Source: Tachypleus tridentatus (taxonomy: Eukaryota > Arthropoda > Merostomata > Xiphosura > Limulidae). From it: a DNA stretch of 64,000 nt. Of the stretch, positions 36,470 through 47,018 are shown in pieces. Under the pieces are notes generated by a model. That model had not been told where the DNA came from. It ran no database searches and worked only from the letters and a program-made list of their open reading frames with translations. Location of the stretch: contig NC_134833.1 of assembly GCF_004210375.1 (NCBI RefSeq), positions 147,242,127 to 147,306,126 on the forward strand. The letters run 5' to 3'. The position numbers and the translations under genes are program-made. Each line of letters begins with the position of its first letter. The first letter of the stretch is position 1.

Positions 36470-36960
36470 CTGTCACGAAGAAAGAAGGTATGCGAAGGTT
36501 CTGTGGAGACTTTATATTGGTGACTCACAATGGTGACTTTCCTCCCATAAAACAGTGACTGTATGGATGTATTGACGGTGACAAGCAATTTAAACTTTAG
36601 ACACAACTAGACACAGGAAACTACAACTCTAATAGACAAGAACAGCAATAAAATTCTCTGTGCGGAGTCTTTTGACCTGTGTAATGTGTGTAACCATTAC
36701 TTTCAAGAGGTTAATGACGCTTACATTAAAGGGGCTGCAAACGGAAAGATGCCTGGTCTAGATCCAACATTGTCTTTGTAATTGACTGCACATTCATGTC
36801 ACACCACCTCTGAATCTGGTACATCAGTGCATAAGAAAAGTAGGGTTGAAAAAGGAGGAATTACACATTCATGTGTACACACAGTCATACTGTGAGGTGC
36901 ATATGGAGCCTAAATAGGTTAACTACACTAGAAAAATGTTGATTACAGAAAATAGTCTGA
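36470..36960 (+). pseudogene. Ty3/gypsy-like reverse-transcriptase remnant
   Basis: In broken plus-strand frames: VTKKEGMRRFCGDF (compare V.KKDGSWRFCVDYR), a QLDTGNYN corresponding to the first catalytic block (LDLRSGY), TAIKFSVRSL then ITFKRLM (compare TAF.TP.GLYEF...ATFQRLM), and a segment IVFVIDCTFMSHH with VGLKKEELH resembling the region after YLDDI. Motif order and spacing fit a gypsy RT. Many stops show it is dead. Confidence 0.55.
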
Positions 36961-37896
36961 ATACTTCTGGTCCTCACAGACACTGAACATGGTAAGTATT
37001 ATGTGCACTACTTCACTTAATACTTCAAAGTATGTCATTGATGGTGGAACACTGGATAGCTTGCGTCATAACTTGTACCAGATTCACACAGTCCGGAGCC
37101 AAATTCTTAACCACCTATTCCCAGAGTTGTTTGTAAGGACAAAGATACGAAGCAATCACAATCTGTTTGTTTAGTAGGAAATGTAATATAAACTATCAAA
37201 CCAAATCAAGAAGCATCAAAAACCAACTAGAACAAATATTTGTCATGATAATGTATCAGGCATAATAAGAGAGGCATTATTTAAAGTACAATGATCCTGA
37301 CATTTGATCCAACGCTGACAAGAGAATATTCCAACTTTGGCTCTGAAATATCACCCGGTAGATTCACTCAACGTTTGAAGGAAAAACAAACAACAAACAT
37401 TCGACCTTTTTTAAAAGAAATATAATTATAATGAATATTTGAATTAGACAAAACTTCAATATTTTTACTGTAGTATTACAATAAAACCTAAATTTCATGT
37501 TTTATGTCACATGAAGTCTTTCCGCTGTCCCACTGGTGGATATAGCACGTTGCCAACCAAGAAAAAACTAAAGTAAATTATTCTCCCAACACATAATCAC
37601 ACTGTCTGTTTGGCAATACTGCTGCTAGCATGTTCAAGACCATTCTGACACGCTTGCCTATTACACCATACTACAGGAAATACTATATTATTGTAAGCTG
37701 TGTTTAAAGTTCTATACTGTTTTCACAGACACCGTAGTTCTTTCAATTTATGATGACTCTCCTACGTCACGTGTTTTTGTAACTACGATGATAGATCTAT
37801 GGGATAATTTTCGGTTAATAAAAAACTGTTAGTTGATCGCCATTTAACTGTACAAAATTTTTAGTTTTTTTTTTAACTTAATTATACATTACTCAG

Positions 37897-38150
37897 CATT
37901 GTTTGAATTGCGCAAAAGCTACACGAGGGCTATCTGCGCTAGCTGTCCTAATTTAGCAGTGTAAGACTAGGAAAAAAAGGTCAGTCCACCGCTAACTCTT
38001 TGCTACTCTTTTAGCAGAGAATAGTAGGATTGACCGTTACATTATAATGCACTCACGGTTGAAAGGGCGAGCATGTTTGGTGATGGGGATTCGGAACCTG
38101 CGGCCCTCAAATTACAAATCTCGTATCAACCACCTGGGCCATGCCGAGCC
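37897..38150 (-). mobile_element. tRNA-derived SINE, group A (minus)
   Basis: AATTGCGCAAAAGCTACACG, body with an internal deletion after AGTGTAAGACTAGG, head complement CACCTGGGCCATGCCGAGCC. A diverged copy just left of the 2.4-kb duplicated segment. Confidence 0.88.
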
Positions 38151-38290
38151 GCCAACGTTTGCGGTTCACAGTTTATACAAATAGCGTGCAGCATATAAAA
38201 TGATACTTTTATAAAAAAAGAACGTTAGAAAAAGACATAAAATTATCTATACTTATTAAAAGGTTTATTTGTTTTTTTAGATTCATTCTA

Positions 38291-40679
38291 AGAAGGTAGC
38301 TTGCTTTGATCTTAAGTTAATATGAATGTAATTTGTATATTGTATGTATCATTAATCACAGTTAGCTTCGGCTGTTATAATCGCAATATTTAATATATTC
38401 ACTTTTTTGGGCGACTTTTTCTGAAAAAGCACATTTATGTAAGCCTTCAAAGTGTTATTTTAAAATACTTTAAGATACACAAAGAACAACACAGTTTTGA
38501 AAGATGCGTTTTGATTTCCAATGTCTTACTAAAATATTTTCATCTTTATTGAAAGTGTATCTAATTCGTTAGCATTTTGAGTCTCGAGTTATTTTATTTA
38601 CAGGCATGGTTATGTAAAACTATATTATTCCTCAAAATGTACGAGTATAAATTGTATGTTCATAAAATGTCTCCTACTACATTCCAGGATCACAGTTTCT
38701 GTTTTCAGTAAGGATGCCCTGTTCAAACGTTACTACTTGATAGGTTGTGGTAAGTATTTGAGAATAATACGAATCTTATTTTATTTATTTGTTGTACCTT
38801 GCTATGATGGGTTTAGTTTTAAGCCTTAGCTACTTGACATATTTAATTAACTGGTACTATATTAACTACTTCATTTAACTCTTGTTACCAGGAGCTGAAA
38901 CATTTTACAACTATTGTTTAAGCAGTTTCAACATCATTATTATTACCGTTTTCTTATCATCCATGTGTGTGTGTGTTTATCACCAATATTTCTCGAAAAC
39001 AGTTGGGTAGATTTGAACGAAAGTTAGTATACACTTGGACTATGACCCAACTGAGAAGCGATTAATATTTGGAGGGCCGATGTCAGAGGTAACAGCGAGT
39101 TCACGAAAAAAATCATATTTGTTACCATGGAGACCGATTTTGTACACTACTTTTGTTTTATATCTTATACAAAAAACGAACGGATTTGTTAAAACTTTGT
39201 AATCATACGTGGAATATTATTACCTATTGTTCGTTGATGTTCATAACGACAAACATTCAGACACATTTTCATATGTTTTAAGGACCAAATATGGTCAACG
39301 TAATTCAGGTACTGGTATTATTGTTTAAAAAAATCAATATTGTATTATTATTTACTGAGTTAAAGGTATTGCGTTGAGCAGGTTACAAAATCATAATTTA
39401 GAATGCACTTAGTTACTGATAAATTTAACGCCATCCTTTTGTTTCGCTTTAAAACATCGTGTAATTATGAATCTGATTTAGAAACATTGTTGTAGATCAG
39501 CACTTGGTTGAGTGAGGCCTGTTTTTTGGAAAAATAACTCTATTTAAACAAACCTGTTTCTTTTATAAACAATACAAAACATGGAAACGTACCAACTTGT
39601 CGGGATTAATATAAAACATTACACTGAATATTTGGTTTGCGAGTTATTTTTATACGTTTGGTTAACATTATGTTTAGTTTATAATAACAAGCCTTGACTA
39701 TACCATTTCTTTCCAAATTGAGTATAAAAGATTGTTTAGTCTCAGATGTTAAGAATAACGATATGGATGTTAGATAGGTATAAAATTATGAAAAAATAGA
39801 TATATGAAGTTCAGATAGCAAGACGATGAAGAATATAGACCTGGGTGAGAAGTGGTCGGTAATACAATGAAGAATAGGAATTTGGGTGTGAAATAGTTAG
39901 GAAGACGATTAAAAATAGATGTGGATGTCAAGCAGTCGGCAAGATAATGCAAAATGGAGATGTGAGGGATAAGTAGTTAGAAAATAGGTAAAGAACAAAT
40001 GTTAGGATGTCAAATAATTAGCAAGAATTTCAAATAGTAACACGATGAAGAATGGAGATTCGGCTGGAAAGTAGTGCGTAATAGAACAAAAAATGTATAT
40101 TTGGGAGTTTAATATATAAAAGGACAAGAATAGAGATTTGAGTGTCAAATAGCTAGCAAGACGATGAAGAACAGAGACGTGGATGTTAAAAGGTCTGTTA
40201 GATAATGCAAAATGGAGAACCGAGAAAAATACTCAGAAAAAAACGTATGAATAGAGATTCGGATGTCATATACTTATCAAAGCAATGAAGAATAAAGATA
40301 TGGATGTCAAACAGTTAAAAAGTAGATGAACAATAAAGATGTGGAAGCCAGATGGTTATAAAAATATGAAAAATAAATAGATGAATTTCAAATAGCAAGA
40401 CGAAAAAGAATAGAGATGTTTGTGGAAAGTGGTGGGTAACACAACGAAGATTAGAGATTTGGGTGATAGATATATAGAATAGGAAGAATAGATATTTGAG
40501 TATCGAATAATTAGGAAAAGGATGAAAAATAAAGCCTGCATGTGAAGTGGTGGGTAGATAATGGAAAGTGGAGATCAGATGAATAAATACTTAGCAAAAA
40601 GGTTTCAATAGAAATTTGGAACCCAAGTACTTATCAAGGTGTTAAAGGATAGACATATGGATGTCGAACAGTTAATAGA
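38291..40679 (+). repeat. 2.4-kb direct duplication, copy 1
   Basis: Starts at AGAAGGTAGCTTGCTTTGAT and is over 90 percent identical by eye to 61991-64000. It ends with a degenerate satellite. The whole block could be a dispersed element or a segmental duplication; the left junctions are abrupt, with unrelated flanks. Copy 1 keeps about 345 bp of satellite (about 40156-40500) that copy 2 lacks. Confidence 0.92.
38685..38746 (+). other. exon-like segment in the duplicated block
   Basis: Acceptor ctacattccag, then an open phase reading ITVSVFSKDALFKRYYLIGC, then donor GTAAGT. The same segment in copy 2 (about 62385-62446) keeps both splice sites and the frame but has three substitutions, all amino-acid changing, which argues against selection on a protein. 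Confidence 0.25.
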
Positions 40680-40870
40680 TAGGTGAAAATAAAGATCTGG
40701 ATGCCAGATTTTTATAAAAATCTCAAGGAGAGGTCTATTAATTTCAAATAGTAAAACGAAGAATAGATCTATGAATGGAAAGTGGCGAGTAATAAAACGA
40801 AGAATACAGATTTGGGTGTTACATAGTTAGAAAGACGTTCAAGAATGTAGACTTTGAGGTCTACTTTCCA
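39740..40870 (+). repeat. degenerate satellite, about 40-bp units
   Basis: Roughly 27 units of GATGAAGAATAGAGATTTGG then GTGTCAAATAGTTAGCAAGAC with heavy variation. Its minus-strand reading gives the hydrophobic pseudo-ORFs here. The same satellite reappears at 63440-64000. Confidence 0.8.
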
Positions 40871-41084
40871 TTATATAATACAAAATTGAAATATGAGAAA
40901 CAAATGCTTAGAAAAATCCGAATAAATTGTATTAAAGTGTGTGAAAGAAAGTTTTTTTGGTTTTAAAGCGAAGTTTAATAGTTTGTTTGAGAAGGAATAG
41001 AAATACAGACCGATACACGTTTGGTTATGCATGTACATTAGGGGTATCAACACTGAATTACAGTAGCTGTAGATGAATCTTTCC

Positions 41085-41090
41085 TTTATT
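41085..41090 (-). terminator. poly(A) signal of the peptide-precursor gene
   Basis: AATAAA on the minus strand, 185 bases after the stop at 41276. It is the first such hexamer downstream. Confidence 0.5.
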
Positions 41091-41275
41091 ACAATGGAGG
41101 AAGCTTTTACGTGGTTCCGTTCAATGAAGTTTCATAAACCAAAGAAAACTTCCGAAATACCAGTTCGAAGACAGCGATAAAGAACTGTACAATTTAATTT
41201 ATACCCATGATACAAAAGTTACATATGTGCTAATGACACCACAATATTTCACTAAAAAAGAGTTCATAGTTCTAG

Positions 41276-41827
41276 TTAATATCCTTCCGTTGGAGAGACC
41301 GTGGTTGCGCCCTCGCCAGCCTCACGACGCCGACGTTCTACACCTTCCGTTGGAGAGACCGTGGTTGCGCCTTCGCCAGCCTCCCGACGCCGACGTTCTA
41401 CACCTTCCGTTGGAGAGACCGTGGTTGCGCCTTCGCCAGCCTCCCGACGCCGACGTTCTACACCTTCCGTTGGAGAGACCGTGGTTGCGCCTTCGCCAGC
41501 CTCCCGACGCCGACGTTCTACACCTTCCGTTGGAGAGACCGTGGTTGCGCCTTCGCCAGCCTCCCGACGCCGACGTTCTACACCTTCCGTTGGAGAGACG
41601 GTGGTTGCGCATTTGCCAGCCTCCCGACGCCGACGTTCTACACCTTCCGTTGGAGAGACCGTAATTGCGCCTTCGCCAGCCTCCCGACGTCGACGTTCTA
41701 TATCCTTCGTCATTTGATTATGGTCCGTAACGAATACATTGGATATAGATGAGACTGTAGGATAAAAATGCAATAACGTGAGGTTTAAATGCAAAATTAA
41801 AATTACAAAAACAATCTTACACTCCAT
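41276..41827 (-). CDS. secreted multi-copy peptide precursor (signal peptide + 7 RRRR-bounded repeats)
   Basis: An intronless 183-residue frame. Residues 1-4 are MECK, 5-21 a hydrophobic core (IVFVILILHLNLTLLHF), with a plausible signal-peptidase site near PTVSS|ISN (residues 25-28). A linker to residue 44 ends in KDIE. Residues 45-183 are seven 20-residue units, RRRREAGEGATTVSPTEGVE; unit 1 has AITV, unit 2 has GKCATTV and the last ends GY before TAA. RRRR fits a furin/prohormone-convertase site, so cleavage and basic-residue trimming would yield up to seven 16-residue acidic peptides, EAGEGATTVSPTEGVE or variants. There is no Gly-Lys-Arg amidation signal. The start context is GCGATGG. A TATA box lies about 70 bp upstream and AATAAA 185 bp downstream. 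The 60-bp units are GC-rich in AT-rich DNA. I know no homologue. The organisation is that of neuropeptide, venom or antimicrobial precursors; function is inferred only. Confidence 0.7.
   Translation of the reverse strand: MECKIVFVILILHLNLTLLHFYPTVSSISNVFVTDHNQMTKDIERRRREAGEGAITVSPTEGVERRRREAGKCATTVSPTEGVERRRREAGEGATTVSPTEGVERRRREAGEGATTVSPTEGVERRRREAGEGATTVSPTEGVERRRREAGEGATTVSPTEGVERRRREAGEGATTVSPTEGY
41279..41705. repeat. GC-rich 60-bp minisatellite, 7 units
   Basis: Units of CTTCCGTTGGAGAGACCGTG, GTTGCGCCTTCGCCAGCCTC and CCGACGCCGACGTTCTACAC. Five units are almost identical; the unit at 41581-41640 (CATTTG) and the unit at 41641-41700 are the most diverged. A period of 60 keeps every frame open, and CGACGCCGACG encodes Arg-Arg-Arg-Arg on both strands. 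It forms the repeat region of the gene at 41276-41827. Confidence 0.95.
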
Positions 41828-41896
41828 CGCCTCCCAATTCTAAAATACGTATAGAATAACTAAAACCATAAACCACTCCTTCTTCTCATCTGCTGG

Positions 41897-41904
41897 TATT
41901 TATA
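41897..41904 (-). promoter_or_regulatory. TATA box of the peptide-precursor gene
   Basis: TATAAATA on the minus strand, 70 bp upstream of the ATG at 41827. A start of transcription about 30 bp downstream (near 41873, in GGAGTGGTTT) would leave a 5' UTR of about 45 bases. Confidence 0.6.
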
Positions 41905-42690
41905 CAACTCGTCTTTGATAAATTCAGAGAGCTCTGAAATTGCGCATGCTCACATGCCGTAAAGAGAACAGTCCGTATGCATTGTTTGATAGAGGGATGT
42001 AAAGTTGATTGCCGGTCTCTTTCCCTATACATAGGTTCCTTACTATGTGCATTTTGGGAATATTCTCTAAACAGTATTATAATTATCGTTGATTGCGCTA
42101 CGTACGGATGGCACGGACACTAGTTTTAAATTAATACAAAACTCATCTAGATTTTCTGATCCACATGTCATGAAAAGGTACATATAGTGTCTTACCTACA
42201 GTAATCGCTCTTTTATTAGAAAGATACACTTTCTATTAACTTATAGAGCGAAATCGTATACCTGAGCTTTGACCATTATGTTTATTATAATACTATCTTA
42301 AAGTCTGGAATCTATTAAATACATTTTACAACCAACTAATCCTCGTATACCATCTTACAAAAATAGTAAACAAACATATATAAGAAAAAACCAAATCATA
42401 GCTCAGTCGACAAGTAGAACTGGCTACTGAACTTAAAAAAAAAAAACAAAAGGATTGAAACTGACAAAACATAGGAACCCAGATTTTGTATTTATAAAAT
42501 ATTTTAAATTATTCATAAAAGAAATATTTTAAGGTTGCCTGATTTAAAACTATAATGATTCTAATGAAATTCCGAGATAGCTATACACAAAGTAGGTGAG
42601 TTCCTAATATCAGTCATCACTTAAATAATGTCTGATTTTAGATTCAGTAAAGGAGAAAGGATTTCAAACACTTTTAATGTTATTTAATTA
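41905..42690. other. intergenic, upstream of the peptide-precursor gene
   Basis: AT-rich, with a slightly GC-richer patch at 41930-42130 that could hold upstream regulatory sequence. No exon seen. Confidence 0.35.
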
Positions 42691-43700
42691 ATAATGTATG
42701 TTCCATTATTATTAATTACTCCCTGCCAACGATTCACAAGCTTCTGAATGCAACTTCCATAAAATTGTTGGGGTTTGGAGGAAAAGAATGTAGAGAGGGT
42801 AGTTTTGAGAGCTTCATGTGTTCCAAGCTTTTTTCCATCAAGATAGTTCTGCAAACTTCAGAAGAGATCATAATCAGATGGGGCAAATTCTGGAGAATAA
42901 GGGGAATGATGGAAGTTTTAACCAGTCTAGCTCTTCAATCTTTGCAGATGTAATCCTTGTTGTATGGGGCCGTGCATTATCCTGGTGTAACACAACACCT
43001 TTAAGATTGACAAAAGCAGGCTTCTTATCTTTCAGTGCAACATTCAAGCGCACGAACTGTTTTGACAATAGAAGTCTTAAGTAATACTTAGATTGAGTGG
43101 CACCAACTCAAAGTAGAGCACACCAACGATATACCACCAAATGCTTAACAAGACTTTTCTAGAGTCTAAGTCCATCTTGGGCTGTGCTTTACCCAATTTA
43201 CCTGCACTGATCCATTATCTGCGGCACTTAAAAACTGTTATAAAATATCAATTTTTTTACCTCCAGTCACTAACATGTCCAAAAACGTTGAATTACGTTC
43301 ACGAGAAGACAGATAGGTACAAATGCCCACTCTTGTTCTAAGGTTGCCTTCTGTCAAATCATGGGGAACCTATGTTTCAAGAGTTGACACCTTTCCAAGC
43401 TGTTGTAGATGACGGTGAACTGTTGAATGGGTTGAATTAAGCTTTTGTGCTAGTTCTCCAACTGTAACAGCAAAATCTTCATCAAGTGCACCAGCAGAAA
43501 ATCAGGAAATAAACTCAACAGGACAACCTGAACGTGGTGCATCACTTAAGCTGTAGACACATCCATCTTCATGATAGTTTATTTTATTGATGATCTTAAA
43601 AAGTGGACCTGGTTTAGTTTCTTTCATTTGTCTGGACAGGTGTATACACGTCTTAGTATATATTATAGTCATTACAACCTTCTAAAAAGACAGAAATGGT
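42690..43700 (-). pseudogene. mariner (Tc1/mariner superfamily) transposase pseudogene
   Basis: Minus-strand fragments in correct order over about 1 kb: the helix-turn-helix part TVGELAQKLNSTHSTVHRHL with QQLGKV, VPHDLTE, a degraded VTGGKK corresponding to the VTGDEKW box (first catalytic Asp lost), then GVVLHQDNARPHTTRIT with the second catalytic Asp, then PSFPLFSRICPI (compare PPYSPDLAPSDY). Stops and frame changes occur throughout. The terminal inverted repeats are not resolved. Confidence 0.88.
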
Positions 43701-44206
43701 GATTCCCTTCTGTATTAAATTTTGGGACATTACTAATGGGATAACCTAATATAAATGAATTACTTTCTTTCTGAAGTGTTCAGTATTCGGTGAAGTGGCA
43801 TATCCTTTTATATCTTTGTCTGGTTTGATTCCATTTTTCAAGTTTATTAGCTAGTTCTACCTAGCTTTTGTGTTTAGTGATTTTTCGTATTTGTTTAGGT
43901 TAAATACTAAGTACATTATTTTGTATGATAGGGATTTTAAACATAATTTACAGGACATAAAGTGCAAGCTCACATTATTTACAGCTGTATTTTTTGTTGT
44001 AGAAAATATAATACCGGACTTAAGTGTTGTAAGTCCAAAAATTTACTCACTTAACCGAGGGACAATTACCCATTGGACAAATTCGTGTGATATATAAAAC
44101 TGAATGGCACAAATTGTGTTATTCTAGTTTAGAACAAGCGTAAGACTCTACCAACATGCATGTATTTGGAACTATTAATATAGTCATAATGAAAATATCT
44201 TTAATT

Positions 44207-44214
44207 CACTAAAG
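44207..44214. other. left target-site duplication of hAT element
   Basis: CACTAAAG immediately before the element end CAGTGG; repeated exactly at 45889-45896. Confidence 0.9.
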
Positions 44215-45888
44215 CAGTGGAGTTCGTTGAGTCAGTCTCAGGTGTTCGGCGAAGGTCAAAACACGCACACTGTGTGTGTGTCCATTCCGTTCATTCCACT
44301 CGTATGATTTGTGACGCCATGCCCACTTGGTTTGTTTGTTTGTTTGTTTTGGAATTTCGCACAAAGCTACTCGAGGGCTATCAGTGCTAGTCGTCACTAA
44401 TTTAGCAGTGTATGACTAGAGGGAAGGCAACAAGTCATCACCACCCACCGCCAACTCTTGGGCTACTCTTTTACCAACGAATAGTGGGATTGACCGTCAC
44501 ATAATAACGCCCCCATGGCTGGGAGGGCGAGCATGTTTGGCGCGACCGGGATGCGAACCCTCGACCCTCAGATTACGTGTCGCACGCCTTAACAAGCTTG
44601 GCCATGCTGGGCCTGCCCACTTGGCCATCATTGGCTGCGGCTGATCACGTCACATCACTTGGCCTTAATATCTGTGCTGCAGAAAACTTCGTGCGTTTAG
44701 TAGTCGATTGTGACTGTAGTAATCCTGCGTCAGTTTTTATTTTTTCCTAAATTTTCAATCTTGAGCGAAATAGTACCCTGAAGCACCGCATCTCCAAAGA
44801 GCTATGTAATGAAATGGGCTCTGAATTTGAGGTACTTCTGTGCCATTCTAAAAATCGGTGGTTATCCCAGGGAAAGGTACTGAATCGTGGTTTTGCCATG
44901 CGTGTGGAATTAGCCCTGTTTTTGCGAGAGCACCAACATTGTCATGTTGATTGCTTCGAAAATCTGAGTACACTCTAATTTTGGCGTACGTGACCGATAT
45001 CTTCAATGCTTTCAGTCATTTCAATCAACAGATGCGGGGCGGTGGGGTCAACATCATCGAAGCGGTAGAAGACCTGAAGGCTTTTAAAAAAAGCTACCTT
45101 TATGGAAACGACGAACAGAGAATGATATCTTTGCAAACTCTCCCCTGCTGGACGACTGTGTAAGTGAGATCGAAGATATGTCTCAAATCGGAGACATTTC
45201 TGTACTCGGGGAACTGAAGCAAGCAATTGCCATGCACTTAGATGAGCTCGCAAAGTCTCTCGACGGATACTTCCTCACCAGAGAGTCATATCCAGCATGT
45301 GTGAGAAAGCCGTTTACGTTTAGTGTTGCGACAGCAGATGTCAATACCTCGACGAAATCGTTGAACTTCAGCAGAGCCAGGTTCAACAACAACTTTTCAG
45401 AACAACAACGCTCTCAACGTTTTAGTGTCACCAAATCGTAGGGTACCCTCTCATTGCTTAAAAAGCCCTTGAGATACTCATACCGTTTGTTACAACGTAT
45501 CTTTGCGAGCAATCCTTTTCGAGGATGGTAGACATAAATACCAAGAAAAGGAACATACTTTGTTGCGAAAATGATATGAGAGTGGCACTTGCCAAGGTGA
45601 AGCCGCGCATTTCTGAACTTGTCTCTGAGAGGCAACAGCAAAAGTCACATTGATTTGCAGTAAATATTCATTGAGTTATGTTTTGTTTTTGTGTGAAATT
45701 CATGTTTTGTTGGTTTTGTTCTTTGAACAAAGTCATATTGTGTGCAACTGAAGCATGGCTCATTTTGTGCACTAGTAAAATATTTACTTATGTTTTGAAT
45801 TTGAAAAATCATATTTTATTTTTCCAATTACGAAGGGTTTAGTGAAACTTCTGAGGTTCAATACCTCTAACAAGGTTAGGAACCACTG
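44215..45888 (+). mobile_element. hAT transposon (ZBED5/FAM200-like transposase), degraded, with 8-bp TSD
   Basis: The ends are CAGTGGAGTTCG at the left and, reverse-complemented, CAGTGGTTCCTAACC at the right, flanked by identical CACTAAAG. The transposase is read in the plus strand in broken frames: NRWLSQGKVLNRGFAMRVEL at about 44850-44910, ILAYVTDIFNAFSHFNQQM at about 44975-45035, a middle segment with ISVLGELKQAIAMHLDELAK at about 45198-45255, and the C-terminal dimerisation region FVTTYLCEQSFSRMVD, CCENDMRVALAKVKPRISEL, ending at TGA near 45652. The N-terminal BED finger and first catalytic part are missing, so the copy is internally deleted and dead. Confidence 0.88.
44320..44624 (-). 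mobile_element. group A SINE nested in hAT, with 11-bp TSD
   Basis: The SINE body is 44331-44613 (minus), from TTTGTTTGTTTGTTTTGGAA to GGCCATGCTGGGCC, flanked on both sides by TGCCCACTTGG (44320-44330 and 44614-44624). The variable-length duplication next to the T-rich end is typical of LINE-mediated target-primed reverse transcription. It is younger than the hAT copy it interrupts. Confidence 0.95.
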
Positions 45889-45896
45889 CACTAAAG
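45889..45896. other. right target-site duplication of hAT element
   Basis: CACTAAAG directly after the right terminal repeat; identical to 44207-44214. Confidence 0.9.
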
Positions 45897-46058
45897 TAAG
45901 TAGACATTTATCTCTAAGGTTTAGGAAACGTTCGAATCACCAAATATTATAGACCCTCAATTGTAGCCTCCTAGTACTTAACCATTGACTGTCAACAATG
46001 CTGAATTTACGTGTCTCAGAAGTACTTTAGTAGATGCTATTAAATTAGGAAGAAAAAA

Positions 46059-46220
46059 ATGGTATATTGTTTTAGCAGTTTGTGTGTGGATATGGAAAAT
46101 GTTAAATGCATAGTTTGTGAAGAAAATCTCATGTCAAATAATGAGCATATTTCATGTAAGGGTTTGTGTAAAGGCTGTTATATCAATGTCATCTTAAAAC
46201 GTGCAGGAAGAAACAACTGA
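46059..46220 (+). CDS. small cysteine-rich ORF (53 residues), unrecognised
   Basis: Starts in a favourable context (AAAATGG) and reads MVYCFSSLCVDMENVKCIVC, then EENLMSNNEHISCKGLCKGC, then YINVILKRAGRNN and TGA. The spacing C-x2-C-x13-C-x4-C-x2-C resembles a small zinc-binding fold. It lies between two hAT remnants, so it could be a transposase zinc-finger relic or the start of an unseen spliced gene. There is no other support. Confidence 0.3.
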   Translation: MVYCFSSLCVDMENVKCIVCEENLMSNNEHISCKGLCKGCYINVILKRAGRNN

Positions 46221-47018
46221 ATAGAGATACAAACCAAATCAACTTGAAAAGTTGTGGAAGAAATCATGAGAGTATGGATACTGAGAGCATTTAATAATCA
46301 TTTTATGGAATTCGTTATGAAAAATTTATAAAAATATAAATAAACTCACATCTTACATGTCGTAAATGTAAGTTTATCATACCAATACTTTATTATTACA
46401 GCTACTTTAGAAGCTATCAATACCCAAGTTCACTGATTCAGTTGAATCTGATCTGGAACACTCTTATTCGTAAATAGAACCTTGATAGACGTGTTTGTCA
46501 AAGCTCAACGTCATAAAAATATGTAGATATGCCATTAACGTTTCTAAAAAAAGAGAATAACTTCTGTATTTTTTTATTTTAAATTAAATGTTTTTGGATC
46601 CAAAACTAATATCCCAGTTTTAAACATCAATTAGTTTGTAAACATTCTTCAACATACAGTGTAGCTTCAATTGTTTTCTGGTACTTTAGTTTTGTTGAAC
46701 CGCAGAATAAAAAATGAAAACTTTCACATTTACAGCGTGTAACTATGTTATCAAATTTTACGATCCTTAAAAGGATATGCAGTCTAGATTTCAAAAAACT
46801 TTATTTTATGAATCTGTCAATTTCTTTCTTTCCAGGATGTTAAAATTGATAATTACGTTTATCTGCAATTATAAAGGAAGCTTCATGTACATCTCAAACT
46901 TTTACTCCCTTTAATGTCAGTTCATCAGTGTCTGTTTGGTTAAATTTTTTTTTTAATTTTTATCATTATTTCGTATTGGTTAGAGACGCAGTTTGGTTAA
47001 ATTCAGTAAAGTTTAGAA
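46221..47018. other. AT-rich intergenic, no feature seen
   Basis: No exon or recognised repeat. Confidence 0.4.

Noticed and set aside
39770-41053. Minus ORFs rich in Phe/Leu/Ile/Tyr within the 40-bp satellite
   Set aside because: The same pattern recurs in the duplicated satellite at 63444-63862 with frame changes; it is the satellite read backwards.
41301-41717. Plus-strand repeat ORFs over the 60-bp array (VVAPSPASRRRRSTPSVGET and LPLERPWLRLRQPPDADVLH periods)
   Set aside because: They are open only because the unit length is divisible by three. They have no signal peptide or promoter of their own, unlike the minus-strand frame.
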